DNA from: Paraburkholderia polaris
Lineage (GTDB): Bacteria; Pseudomonadota; Gammaproteobacteria; Burkholderiales; Burkholderiaceae
Assembly (NCBI RefSeq): GCF_012927345.1
Contig: NZ_JABBGJ010000043.1
Coordinates: 31,714 to 95,713, forward strand
Length of the DNA stretch: 64,000 bases
Reading direction: 5' to 3'
Part shown: piece by piece, positions 25,376-33,882 of the stretch
Position numbering within the stretch: the stretch's first letter is position 1
How the letters are laid out: every line of letters starts with the position of its first letter
The notes under the pieces: generated by a model
Seen by the model: only the letters and a program-made list of their open reading frames with translations
What the model was told of the DNA's origin: nothing
The model's database searches: none
Position numbers and translations under genes: made by a program

Positions 25376-26392
25376 TCAGATCAGGTCAGTGCCCATCCTG
25401 GCAAGCGCCCCAGCCATCTGCCCCACCTGGCGCGCCTTTTCATTCGATGCGTTACCGCTCAAGGCCCGCTTCTTCACCCCCTGTGCGATAGCTGCAAGCC
25501 GGAAAAAACTGAACGCCAGGTAAAAGTTCCAGTTCTCAATCGACGACATTCCCCTGAGCTCGCAATACCGCTCGACAATCGACGCCTCGTCCGGCACCCC
25601 CAACGCTCCTCGATTCAGACCCTCGAGTCCGGCGATATGACCGCCGGGCGGGAGCCGCAAACACATGCAGAAGTACGCAATGTCAGCCAGTGGATTGCCC
25701 AGCGTGGATAGCTCCCAGTCGAGAACGGCGCGAACTTGCGGCGCGTCGCGCATGAAAATGAGGTTGTCGATACGGAAATCTCCGTGCACGAGTGAAGGCT
25801 TTCCGGCTTCCTCTGGACAGTGGGCAGGCAGCCACTCGATCAGCGACTCCATCGGCGCCAGGATCTCGGTCTGCGCGGCGCGATATTGCCTCGTCCAGAC
25901 GTCGATTTGACGCGCGAAATAGTTGCCTGGGCGACCGTAGTCCGACAATCCGACTTCGTCGATATCCACGTCGTGGAGCGCCGTCATCGTGCCGAGCAGT
26001 GCGTCGTAGACGGCGCCGCGCTCCTCGACGGGTACTTCGGGCAGCGCCGGATTCCAGAAGATTCGCCCGTCTTCGTAGCTCATGATGTAAAACAGGCTGC
26101 CGATGACGTCACGGTCCTCGCAAAGGTGATAAGCACGTGCGACAGGGACCGGTGTCCGGCCGAGCGCCGACAGCACGCGAAACTCACGATCAACGGCATG
26201 GGCGGACTTGAGCAGTGCGCCGGGAGGTTGACGCCTCAGCACATAGCGACCGCTTTGCGCCTGCAAAAGAAACGTCGGATTGGACTGTCCGCCGGGAAAT
26301 TTCTCGACGGACAACGGCCCCTGAAACCCGGGCACGTGCGCCGTCAGATAACGTGTGAGATCTTCGATGTTGAATTGAAGGCTGGTATTCAT
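25376..26392 (-). CDS. APH-type phosphotransferase (ACAD10/11 N-domain / LvaA-like)
   Basis: The 338-residue aminoglycoside-phosphotransferase-fold kinase has VEKFPGGQSNPTFLL (nucleotide loop) and YVLRRQPPG (ATP-binding Lys/Arg region). The catalytic loop is SLVHGDFRIDNLIF, and the metal-binding Asp is in VLDWELSTLGNPLADI. This subgroup phosphorylates hydroxyacyl-CoA rather than antibiotics in ACAD11 and LvaA. The ATG at 26392 has GGGAGG upstream. That ribosome site lies at the edge of the 81-bp repeat, and its ATGA overlaps the stop of a repeat-encoded short frame. The longer frame to 26533 is repeat sequence, not protein. Confidence 0.9.
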   Translation of the reverse strand: MNTSLQFNIEDLTRYLTAHVPGFQGPLSVEKFPGGQSNPTFLLQAQSGRYVLRRQPPGALLKSAHAVDREFRVLSALGRTPVPVARAYHLCEDRDVIGSLFYIMSYEDGRIFWNPALPEVPVEERGAVYDALLGTMTALHDVDIDEVGLSDYGRPGNYFARQIDVWTRQYRAAQTEILAPMESLIEWLPAHCPEEAGKPSLVHGDFRIDNLIFMRDAPQVRAVLDWELSTLGNPLADIAYFCMCLRLPPGGHIAGLEGLNRGALGVPDEASIVERYCELRGMSSIENWNFYLAFSFFRLAAIAQGVKKRALSGNASNEKARQVGQMAGALARMGTDLI

Positions 26393-26556
26393 GTTGCCTC
26401 CCGCCGGGCCGCCCCAAGGGAGGCAACGGCCCCCTCGGGGGGCAGCGAACGAATGTAAGCGTGGGGGTCGTTCATTTTCTCCCGCCGGGCCGCCCCAAGG
26501 GAGGCAGCGGCCCCCTCGGGGGGCAGCGAACAAATGTGAGCGTAGGGGTAGTTCAT
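26389..26556 (-). CDS. Short repeat-encoded frame overlapping the phosphotransferase start (possible leader peptide)
   Basis: The frame encodes two in-frame 27-residue units, each beginning MN and containing SLPPEGA(A/V)ASLGAARRE, and stops with TGA overlapping the next ATG (ATGA). Each 81-bp unit ends in GGGAG-AAA-ATG or its equivalent, so the repeat carries a ribosome site for the following copy; the second ATG (26475) is the better-supported start. Coupled translation of the phosphotransferase is possible. It may equally be a non-coding repeat that happens to be open. Confidence 0.3.
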   Translation of the reverse strand: MNYPYAHICSLPPEGAAASLGAARREKMNDPHAYIRSLPPEGAVASLGAARREAT

Positions 26557-26559
26557 TTT
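26398..26559 (-). repeat. Tandem 81-bp repeat, two copies
   Basis: Unit 1 is 26398-26478 and unit 2 is 26479-26559. They are nearly identical, differing at roughly a dozen positions. Each contains a GC palindrome region (GCCCCAAGGGAGGC and GCCCCCTCGGGGGGC) and ends GTTCATTTT. The unit length is a multiple of three and keeps a frame open. Similar GC-rich intergenic repeats are common in Burkholderiales, but here the repeat supplies the ribosome site of the neighbouring gene. Confidence 0.9.
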
Positions 26560-26578
26560 GCGTGAATCCCGACTGAGG

Positions 26579-27265
26579 TCAGCCATAGGTGACAAATTCA
26601 TGCCTCTCGGCACGTTCGAGATGAGGCACTGAATTAAAGCTGACTAGCGACATCGCGCCGTCGTTAAAGACATATTGGCAAACGCTGCTGTTTCGAACCT
26701 GCATGTTCAGTGCAATCGCGCTCGCAGCAGGCGCCTCTAGAACCTGTTGGGCAGTTACTGCGATCGGCCCACCCGAACTCACCACCAGAACGCGCTTTCC
26801 GCCAGCCCGCTGGATTTCGCTGCGCGCACGCTGGACACGCGTCTGGAATTGCTGCCATGTCTCTGGAACAGGACCTGGCAAGCGGTCATCGGCCCAAAGC
26901 TGCAGCACGTGCCTAAGCCCTTTGTAAAAGTCCTTCTTTGAACTTGTGGCCGACAGACCTGCAGACAAACCCAGCGGCAAGCCCTCTTCGCCGAGGGCTG
27001 CGAACAATGCCTGAAAATCGTATTCGTTCAAACCCGCGTCTTGCGCGATCTCGACTTGCGAGCCGCCCATTGCGGCGAGAATCGCATCGGCGGTTTGCCG
27101 ATGCCGCTGCATCGTTCCGATGACAACGCGATCGAACCGCAATTTCGCCTGCGCGAAGTACTCGCCCAGCCAGCTTGATTGGGTACGACCGGAAGGTGAT
27201 AGCTCGTCATAGTTTTCGGCGCCGAAAGACGCCTGCCCATGCCGTACAAGATAGAGTTCTGCCAT
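26579..27265 (-). CDS. Histidine phosphatase family protein (phosphoglycerate-mutase-like)
   Basis: The 228-residue protein starts MAELYLVRHGQASFGAENYDELSPSG. RHG carries the nucleophilic His, and IGTMQRHRQTADAI is the usual second Arg/His region. The position where most members have a second catalytic His (VSHGG) reads VVSSGGPIAV, a Ser variant. It is the first gene of the phosphotransferase-SDR-dehydrogenase run and could remove the phosphate added by the kinase. A 12-bp palindrome ATAGCCGGCTAT lies at 27334-27345, about 70 bp upstream. Activity despite the Ser variant is uncertain. Confidence 0.88.
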   Translation of the reverse strand: MAELYLVRHGQASFGAENYDELSPSGRTQSSWLGEYFAQAKLRFDRVVIGTMQRHRQTADAILAAMGGSQVEIAQDAGLNEYDFQALFAALGEEGLPLGLSAGLSATSSKKDFYKGLRHVLQLWADDRLPGPVPETWQQFQTRVQRARSEIQRAGGKRVLVVSSGGPIAVTAQQVLEAPAASAIALNMQVRNSSVCQYVFNDGAMSLVSFNSVPHLERAERHEFVTYG

Positions 27266-27388
27266 GCCATCCTCGTCTCAACATGGTTAGCAGATTACCC
27301 AGCGCCTCGTCATTCAGGAAATTTATTGTTGTGATAGCCGGCTATAAGTTTTCGTGACACCGGGCGGGTACGCCCCCGTATGCCCCAG

Positions 27389-28288
27389 CTACTGGTTCAT
27401 TTCCCGCATGAGACGGCCAATCTGCTCGCGCAGCCAGCGATGAGCCGGATCCCCCGTCACGCTTCGATGCCAGTAGCAATGAGACTGGAGATCCGGGAGA
27501 TCGAACGGCAGCGCCAGGATTCGCGCGTCATACCGCTGAAGAAGCACAAGGGGGGCCGTGAGGACCAGGTCGGTTCGCATCGCGATCAACGGGGCGACCA
27601 GATAGTGTTGAACCCGCGTCTGAATTGATCGCCTGACGCCCAGCCGGTTCAGTTCCGCGTCGACGAGACCCGGTCCCTGGGGGCGACTCGATACGTGGAT
27701 ATGACCGAACCCGAGGTAGTCGTCGATCGTCAGCTTCTTCCTGGCAAACGGATGCTCGTGACGCAGCATGCACGCATACCGGTCGCGTCCCAGCGGCTCC
27801 TGCTCGAGGTAAGGGTCGTCAATCAGCGGCGCGTCGATCGCAAGATTGACCGCACCATTGGCTAGCGCTTCCGGGACCTCTTTACGCGTCGTGAAGTAGC
27901 TCTCGATGCGGATGCCGGGCGCCAGTCGTTGCAGCACTTCCTCCAGTGCGGGCAGAAGAAGCGCCTCCGTGAGGTCGGTCATGCTGAGGCGAAACGTACG
28001 CTCAGACGAAACGGGGTCGAAAAGTCCTCCGACGTGAGTGCTCGAGTCGAGCAACTGCAGCGCCTCACGAACCCGGCCGATGATGTTTTCCGAAACGGGC
28101 GTCGGTATCATGCCGGCCGACGTACTGACAAAAAGCTGATCGTCGAATGCTTTGCGCATCCGCGCCAACGCATTGCTGACAGCAGGCTGAGTGATGAACA
28201 GCATCTCCGCTGCACGCGTCAGGTTTCGCGTTCTGTAGACGGCTTCGAAGACAACGAAGAGATTCAGATCAACCTTTGACAGACCCAT
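27389..28288 (-). CDS. LysR-family transcriptional regulator
   Basis: The protein of about 299 residues has an N-terminal LysR helix-turn-helix (NLFVVFEAVYRTRNLTRAAE, then TQPAVSNALARMR) and a substrate-binding-fold C-terminal domain (FRLSMTDLTEALLLPALEEV onward). The ATG at 28288 follows GGGGA at eight bases; an upstream GTG (28309) adds seven residues. It is read in the same direction as the phosphatase-kinase-SDR-dehydrogenase run and lies 123 bp upstream of it, so it may be the cluster activator. No T-N11-A box was assigned. Confidence 0.9.
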   Translation of the reverse strand: MGLSKVDLNLFVVFEAVYRTRNLTRAAEMLFITQPAVSNALARMRKAFDDQLFVSTSAGMIPTPVSENIIGRVREALQLLDSSTHVGGLFDPVSSERTFRLSMTDLTEALLLPALEEVLQRLAPGIRIESYFTTRKEVPEALANGAVNLAIDAPLIDDPYLEQEPLGRDRYACMLRHEHPFARKKLTIDDYLGFGHIHVSSRPQGPGLVDAELNRLGVRRSIQTRVQHYLVAPLIAMRTDLVLTAPLVLLQRYDARILALPFDLPDLQSHCYWHRSVTGDPAHRWLREQIGRLMREMNQ

Positions 28289-28526
28289 TTTCAAATTCCC
28301 CGACGCCACTCGAACTGTATTTTCGACTCCTCTTGTTCACGCGCATGCGTCGGCGCAAGGCGACGATCGGCGTGGCATCACGGAGCGACCCCGGCGAGTC
28401 TACTCCTGCCAGTGCGAGACAGCCAAACAGGGACATGAGGACGCCTCGCGCACGCCTATCCTTCGGTTCTGCGCGATCGTAAAGGCGGTGATCGACTCGT
28501 CTACCGCCCCCTTACTCCAGCAAGTC

Positions 28527-30236
28527 CTATAAATTTTCGCGGATCATGGCGAACACATCGGCGGACTGCCCCTGCAGCATGGCTTTCGCTGAATACAGGA
28601 CCATCCCGTACGCAGACCCCCATTCGATCTTCGGCGGCATCACGAGCGTCATCGTGTCGACCTTGACGTTCAGAAGCGCGGGGCCGGGCTCATTCAACCA
28701 TGCAATGACGGCTTCTTCGAGTTCATCGGATTTCGACACCGTGCGCCCCCATAGCCCGATCGCCTCGGCGACCTTGCCGAAGTCCGGGTTTTGCAGGCCC
28801 GTATAAAGTGGGAGCATGCCTTCGGACTTCTGCTCGATGTCGATAAATCCAAGCTTGCCGTTGTCGAACACGACCACCTTGACCGGCAGCTTCTCCTGCA
28901 CGACCGTCATGAGCTCACCGAACAGCATGGCGAGACCTCCGTCGCCGGACATGGAAATCACCTGGCGTCCAGGCTGGCACTTCTGCAGCCCCATTGACAT
29001 CGGCAGGGCCGCCGCCATCGTGCCGTGGAGCAGACTCGAAAATACCCGGCGTTTCCCGTTCGTCTCGATATGCCGATAAAGCCAGACAGTGGGCGTCCCA
29101 TCGTCGGCGCAGAAGAGTGCATCGCTCGCTGCGTGCCGGTTGATCAGCTCGGTCAGATAGATCGGAGGAATCGTCCCGCGGTCCGACGGGACCGCTTTGG
29201 ACCGGTGGGTTTCCAACGCACTGGCATGCCGTTCGACGAGCTTGTCGCGGAACTCGGTCGAGGTGCGCGGTTTGAGGCGTGGCAGCAACGCCTCCATCGT
29301 GGACTTGATATCGCCCACCAACCCTAGCGTAACCGGATGCCGGCGGCCGAGATGATCGGGTGCCATGTCGATCTGAACGATTTTGGCCTTCTCCGGGTAA
29401 AACTGCCGCCATGCGAAGTCGGCGCCCAGCAGCAGCAAGGTCTCGCATTCGGATACCGCCAGATAACCCGCTTCGCCGCCGATAATGCCGGTCATGCCGA
29501 CGTTGTACGGGTTGTCGTGTTCCAGCGCGTCTTTGGCGCGGGACGTGTGTGCAATCGGCGCCTTGAGCCGCTCGGCAACCGCCAGGATTTCGGCGTGGGC
29601 GCCACGGCATCCCGAACCGCCATAGATCGCGATCTTGTCGCCCGAATTGAGGATTTCAGCGACACGGTCGAGGTCGGCGTCACTCGGCCGGACAACCGGC
29701 ACATTCGTGTGGACCGAATACGGGATGTTATCGCTCGCATCAGCATGGGCGATGTCAACCGGAACGATCAGCACAGCGACGCCACCCTTGGCAATGGCGG
29801 TCTGACAGGCAATTACGGTTTTGCGGCGCGCCTGCTCCGGCGTGATGATCATGTCGCAGAACACGCTGCACGAACCGTAGATCGCCTTGAAGTCGACTTC
29901 CTGCGGAAAGTTAAAGCCGAGTTCCTCGCTCGCGACCTGGGTTGCGATCAGGATAACCGGAGCGCGATTGCGGTTGGCGTCCACCAGGCCGTTAATGAAG
30001 TGAAGGCTGCCAGGGCCGCAGCTTCCCGCAACGGCCGTGAGGTTGCCGGTCAACATGGCTTCGGCTTCGGCGGCGAACGCCCCCGCCTCCTCATGGCGCA
30101 CATGGACCCACTCGATGTCGCTCTCGTTGATGTGGTGAGCGATGAGATTCAGCGTGTCGCCCACGATCCCGTAGCAATGCTTGACGCCCGCCGAGGCGAG
30201 CGTATCCACAATGATTTCGGCAACTTTTTTGCTCAT
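28527..30236 (-). CDS. Thiamine-diphosphate pyruvate oxidase/dehydrogenase-like enzyme (PoxB paralogue)
   Basis: The 569-residue ThDP enzyme has the catalytic Glu in RHEEAGAFAAEAEA (about residue 50) and the GSCGPGSLHFINGL loop. Its C-terminal ThDP/Mg motif is GDGGLAMLFGEL ending in FDNGKLGFID. Size and order fit PoxB, which oxidises pyruvate to acetate and CO2 with FAD and passes electrons to ubiquinone. Its last residues (SADVFAMIRENL) are shorter and less basic than the membrane-binding peptide of E. coli PoxB. The second copy at 55382-57103 has the classical tail. The substrate may therefore differ. A CCCC/GGGG palindrome lies 143 bp upstream. Confidence 0.88.
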   Translation of the reverse strand: MSKKVAEIIVDTLASAGVKHCYGIVGDTLNLIAHHINESDIEWVHVRHEEAGAFAAEAEAMLTGNLTAVAGSCGPGSLHFINGLVDANRNRAPVILIATQVASEELGFNFPQEVDFKAIYGSCSVFCDMIITPEQARRKTVIACQTAIAKGGVAVLIVPVDIAHADASDNIPYSVHTNVPVVRPSDADLDRVAEILNSGDKIAIYGGSGCRGAHAEILAVAERLKAPIAHTSRAKDALEHDNPYNVGMTGIIGGEAGYLAVSECETLLLLGADFAWRQFYPEKAKIVQIDMAPDHLGRRHPVTLGLVGDIKSTMEALLPRLKPRTSTEFRDKLVERHASALETHRSKAVPSDRGTIPPIYLTELINRHAASDALFCADDGTPTVWLYRHIETNGKRRVFSSLLHGTMAAALPMSMGLQKCQPGRQVISMSGDGGLAMLFGELMTVVQEKLPVKVVVFDNGKLGFIDIEQKSEGMLPLYTGLQNPDFGKVAEAIGLWGRTVSKSDELEEAVIAWLNEPGPALLNVKVDTMTLVMPPKIEWGSAYGMVLYSAKAMLQGQSADVFAMIRENL

Positions 30237-30378
30237 CTCGGCTCTCCTGAAGATGCTCCGTGTATGAAATGATCAGCCGCCGTTGTGAACCGCAGGCTCG
30301 GAGTTCGTCACTGCCGGTCGCGCCGATTCCGTCGGTGGGACAATTCACTTATCTTGCATGGACTCCTTACTAGACGAT

Positions 30379-30396
30379 ATCACCCCATGGGGGGAT
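30379..30396. promoter_or_regulatory. Palindrome ATCACCCCATGGGGGGAT upstream of poxB-like gene
   Basis: CCCC-AT-GGGG core with extended symmetric ends (ATC/GAT), 143 bp upstream of the poxB-like start and 45 bp after the end of the large regulator gene. It resembles the 10.8- and 20.4-kb sites in C/G arms but has a two-base spacer, so a different protein may bind. Confidence 0.4.
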
Positions 30397-30440
30397 CGGC
30401 GCCATGATGGCTCCCCCATCTCTCACGCCTGAAGCATGTG

Positions 30441-33400
30441 TCAGCTAGTTGAAAGAGCGAGCAGACGTCGGCCAATCTGAGTGCCACGCGGCAGGGAATT
30501 CGACAACCGATCGAGCGTCGAAGTGAAACGGCGCTGTTGCACATCCGCCTGTTCGGCGTTGCCACGGGCCTCGTGAATCGCTGCCGCCGTGCGGTAAAGC
30601 CGCCAGTCTGCCAGCGGGGTTTCGAATCCCTCAGTGACCGCGAACGCGGAGTTGATACGGTCGAGTGCAATGACCGGGTCGCCGCTCTCCAGCGCCTCGC
30701 GCGCAACGAGTTCCCAGGCGAGGGCCTGCCACGTCCGGTCTTCGGTGGCGAGGGCGAGCTTCAGGAACGCCTGGGCGTGCAATCGGGAGGTGCGATGGTC
30801 GCCCGCCATCATCGCTGCCTCGGCTTCGCCCCATTCGATTGACAGTCGCCAGTACCAGTCGAACATGATGGGCGTGGCGTCCATCTGTCGTCGCGCTTCA
30901 GCAAACAGCGACGCGGCGCGTACGCCGTCCTCCAATCCGATGTACGCGAGGCCCGCGAGCACGAGACACGCACGGTGTTGCACGGGCAGCAGTGGGCCGG
31001 GGTCGGCTTCGACCGCCCGAGCGGCCGGGTTTGCAGCCGGGACGAACCGTTCGTACATTTCAATGACCGACTCGTAGTCCATCGTATGCACGAGCAACCA
31101 GCCCCGATAGACCTCAAGTGTGCGGGCCGCAAAATAGTCACCGTTCTCGCGGAACGAAGCCATACCCTGCTCGAACGATTCCATCGACTGGCCTAGCTCG
31201 CCAAGGAAAAGCTGAGCCCATGGCGTACCCAGCCGGAGCATCCACGTCGCCCTCGCGAGGTCGAAGCCCGGATGTTCCACCGCATGCTCAAACAGGATCT
31301 GGAAATTCGCCCGCACTGCCCCGAGCGCTTCGCGATACCGGGTGGAAATGATGCACAGCATGCTGTATTCCAGATTCGCCCGCGCGATCAGCAATGGATC
31401 CCCCGTCTCGCGCAACGCGCGCATCGCGGTTTCGCACTCAGTCAGATCGGCATGCGACCAGCCGTTGGTCCAGATACGGCGCACGTAGGCACTCACGCGG
31501 ACCAGCGCGCTGACGCGCAGGTCGGGATGCGATGCACTGAGCGTCAGCGCTTCGTTCAGCACCTCGATGCAACGTTGCCTGTCGCTCCAGCTAAAGACGT
31601 AGGCGAGGCCGAGCATGGCGCGCAGTTGCGCATCGAGCCGGCCAATCGTGCGTGCCTGCTCCTCAAGTTCGACCCAGGCAGCCTCGGCGCGCGGATCATG
31701 CGCCGCAGCGTAAAGCGACGCGCGTGCCTCGGCAAACTCAAAGCTTCTAAGCGGACGCAACTCAGCCGGCAACTTTGCGGTGAGCGAGGCGGCAAAGTCG
31801 AGAATCGACTGCGCCTCCCGATATGCAAAGCGAACCTTTGCGGTTTGCAGCGCAATGCGTAAATAGTCGATCGCTTTGAGCCAGTCTCTCGCGTCAGCGA
31901 AATGTTGTCCAAGCTCGTATGCCACTTCCGCTCTCTGATCACGAGCATAGATCGCCTCGAGCCGTTGCGCGATTTGCCGATGCAAACGGGAGCGGCGAGT
32001 CAGCCCTTGACGCCCATAGAACGCGTTGCGGATGAGGGCATGGTCGAAACAGAACATGGCCGCCGCTCCGCCGTCGGGTAATCGTTTCACTGCGCAACGT
32101 TGAATAAAGCGTTGATTGCGTGCCAGCGCCTCGCACAGATCGTCGAACTGCTCCGTCGACAGACCCGCGGCCTCGGCCACGGTCGCCGACGAAAAGCAGA
32201 GTCCTGCCACGCTAGCGGCTTCAAGCAGATTCCGTTCGTCGGCGGGGAGGCGCCGGATTCTACCCTCGAGCGTCCGGGTTATCGTGTGTGGCGCCGCCGC
32301 GCCGATCATCGCCAAGGGCGTCAGCGGCCGCCAGCCCGTCGCCGTCTTGCGGAGCATGTTGCGCTCCACGAGATCTGCGAGGGTCGCCCGCATAAACAGC
32401 GGATTGCCGCCGCAACGTTGCGCGATGAGATCAGACAGTTCTTCCTCGGCAGGGTCGGTATGATCGCGGTCTGTCAGCCACGCAACCACCGCGTCGCGAG
32501 GCAATGGGCCAAGCGCCAGATCCCGGCATAGGCCCCTCAGCGAAAGCTCGTGATGCAGTTGCTCGATGGGGTGTTCGGCGAGCGCCGCTTCGTCCGGCCG
32601 GTAAGTGGCGACGATCATCAGGCGCAGCGCACCTGGCTGGCGCGCCATCGCCGCCAGAAAATCGATGGTTGAGTAGTCGGCCCAATGGAGGTCTTCGAAT
32701 ATCAGGAGCAGCGGTCGCGTCTGCGTCAGAAAGCTCAGCAAGCCTCGGATCTCCCGCAGCATGCGTTCGCGCGACGCGGCAAGAATCTGTCGGTGCAGGG
32801 ACTCGCGCACATGCCCCGCCACCTGCCCCGGGAGCTGCCATGCCCAGGTGGGCGCCAACGTCACCAGCGCTTTCACGACTTCGCTGCCGCCGGTTCCCTG
32901 GCAAAGTTGCCCGAGCGCCTGCAGAACCGGATAAAACGGCTCGGTGCCGCCATAGCCCTCGACACAATGCCCTTCAGCGACCCACGCATCGTCAGGTTCG
33001 AACCGTTGAGCGGCAACGAACTGCTTGAGCAACGCCGTCTTGCCGATGCCCGGCTCACCGGCAACCACCACGACCTGGCCGTTTCCGGATCGGGCCCGGT
33101 CCATTGCGGCACTCAGTTGCTGAAGCTCGCTCGTGCGCCCAGTAAAGCGGCCGAAGCTCTCCTCGCTTGACGTCGGCAAGGACTCTGTTGAAGGGGCCTC
33201 TACGGGCGCGACGAAACGATAGCCGCGGCCGCGCAGCGTTTCGATGTAGCGAGGGCGCTGCGCGCTATCGCCAAGCCGTGCCCGGATCGTCCGTATGTGG
33301 GCCTTCACAACTTCGGGCTGCACGTGCACATCCGGCCACACCGCTTCGAGCAGCGCGTCATGGGTAATCAGCGCACCGCGATTCTCGATCAAAAAGCGCA

Positions 33401-33539
33401 AAACGCCGAAGGTCTTGCGCGTCAGGTCGATCCGCTCGGGTGTCGCGTCGGAATCCAGCCGCCAAAGGCATTCGTTCGCCGTATCCAGACGAAAGCCTTC
33501 GAAACTGACCGAAGCGAGCGTGCTCGACTGAGCCTTCAT
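30441..33539 (-). CDS. Large regulator: OmpR-type winged helix + AAA ATPase + TPR-like region
   Basis: The 1,032-residue protein has a trans_reg_C winged helix at about residues 12-110 (LITHDALLEAVWPDVHVQPEVVKAHIRTIR, then IETLRGRGYRFVAPV). An ATPase follows at about 135-400, with Walker A VAGEPGIGKTALL and Walker B LLLIFEDLHWADYSTIDFL. A long helical TPR-like half completes it. No receiver domain is present, so it is not a phospho-response regulator; ligand or ATP-dependent switching is likely, as in MalT or SARP-type proteins. The ATG at 33539 is chosen for its GAGGAG. It overlaps (ATGA) the stop of a short LuxR-like frame. It lies upstream of the poxB-like gene and is divergent from its own paralogue. 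Confidence 0.9.
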   Translation of the reverse strand: MKAQSSTLASVSFEGFRLDTANECLWRLDSDATPERIDLTRKTFGVLRFLIENRGALITHDALLEAVWPDVHVQPEVVKAHIRTIRARLGDSAQRPRYIETLRGRGYRFVAPVEAPSTESLPTSSEESFGRFTGRTSELQQLSAAMDRARSGNGQVVVVAGEPGIGKTALLKQFVAAQRFEPDDAWVAEGHCVEGYGGTEPFYPVLQALGQLCQGTGGSEVVKALVTLAPTWAWQLPGQVAGHVRESLHRQILAASRERMLREIRGLLSFLTQTRPLLLIFEDLHWADYSTIDFLAAMARQPGALRLMIVATYRPDEAALAEHPIEQLHHELSLRGLCRDLALGPLPRDAVVAWLTDRDHTDPAEEELSDLIAQRCGGNPLFMRATLADLVERNMLRKTATGWRPLTPLAMIGAAAPHTITRTLEGRIRRLPADERNLLEAASVAGLCFSSATVAEAAGLSTEQFDDLCEALARNQRFIQRCAVKRLPDGGAAAMFCFDHALIRNAFYGRQGLTRRSRLHRQIAQRLEAIYARDQRAEVAYELGQHFADARDWLKAIDYLRIALQTAKVRFAYREAQSILDFAASLTAKLPAELRPLRSFEFAEARASLYAAAHDPRAEAAWVELEEQARTIGRLDAQLRAMLGLAYVFSWSDRQRCIEVLNEALTLSASHPDLRVSALVRVSAYVRRIWTNGWSHADLTECETAMRALRETGDPLLIARANLEYSMLCIISTRYREALGAVRANFQILFEHAVEHPGFDLARATWMLRLGTPWAQLFLGELGQSMESFEQGMASFRENGDYFAARTLEVYRGWLLVHTMDYESVIEMYERFVPAANPAARAVEADPGPLLPVQHRACLVLAGLAYIGLEDGVRAASLFAEARRQMDATPIMFDWYWRLSIEWGEAEAAMMAGDHRTSRLHAQAFLKLALATEDRTWQALAWELVAREALESGDPVIALDRINSAFAVTEGFETPLADWRLYRTAAAIHEARGNAEQADVQQRRFTSTLDRLSNSLPRGTQIGRRLLALSTS

Positions 33540-33682
33540 ACTGACCATGCTCCTCTTGCCTGGATCAGGCCTGAATGGGTTGCACGAGTGACCGCTTCGG
33601 TACGATTTTTCGCAGCGAGCTTCACGAGCCTATGCTTTGCGGGACCTTCCGAAACATGCCGAGTCACATTCGCATCGCTCAT
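33536..33682 (-). CDS. Short frame with LuxR helix-turn-helix tail, overlapping the large regulator start
   Basis: The 48 residues contain NVTRHVSEGPAKHRLVKLAAKNRTEAVTRA-like sequence and a GLI end. This resembles the last helices of LuxR-family DNA-binding domains (ATVKRHVSNILAKLGVKNRTEAV) with a small insertion. An AGAGG six bases before ATG 33682 and a stop overlapping the regulator ATG (ATGA) argue for translation and coupling. It lacks the first HTH helices, so it may be a decayed LuxR gene end whose ribosome site is still used. Confidence 0.4.
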   Translation of the reverse strand: MSDANVTRHVSEGPAKHRLVKLAAKNRTEAVTRATHSGLIQARGAWSV

Positions 33683-33882
33683 CTCAAACCTCTGACGAAT
33701 AAATGTGCCCGCCTGCCAGGACGAGATGCACACTTTTGTCCGTCAACGTAAGGCGTTCGAAATCTGGAAGGGTGAATTTTTGCTCTTGATTTGATAATGG
33801 AATGCTCCAGCCCGCGGTACGGACACGCGCAGTATAAAATCGCGACAACCAAGTCGGGTTGCTGCTCGGTCGGAGAATCTGC

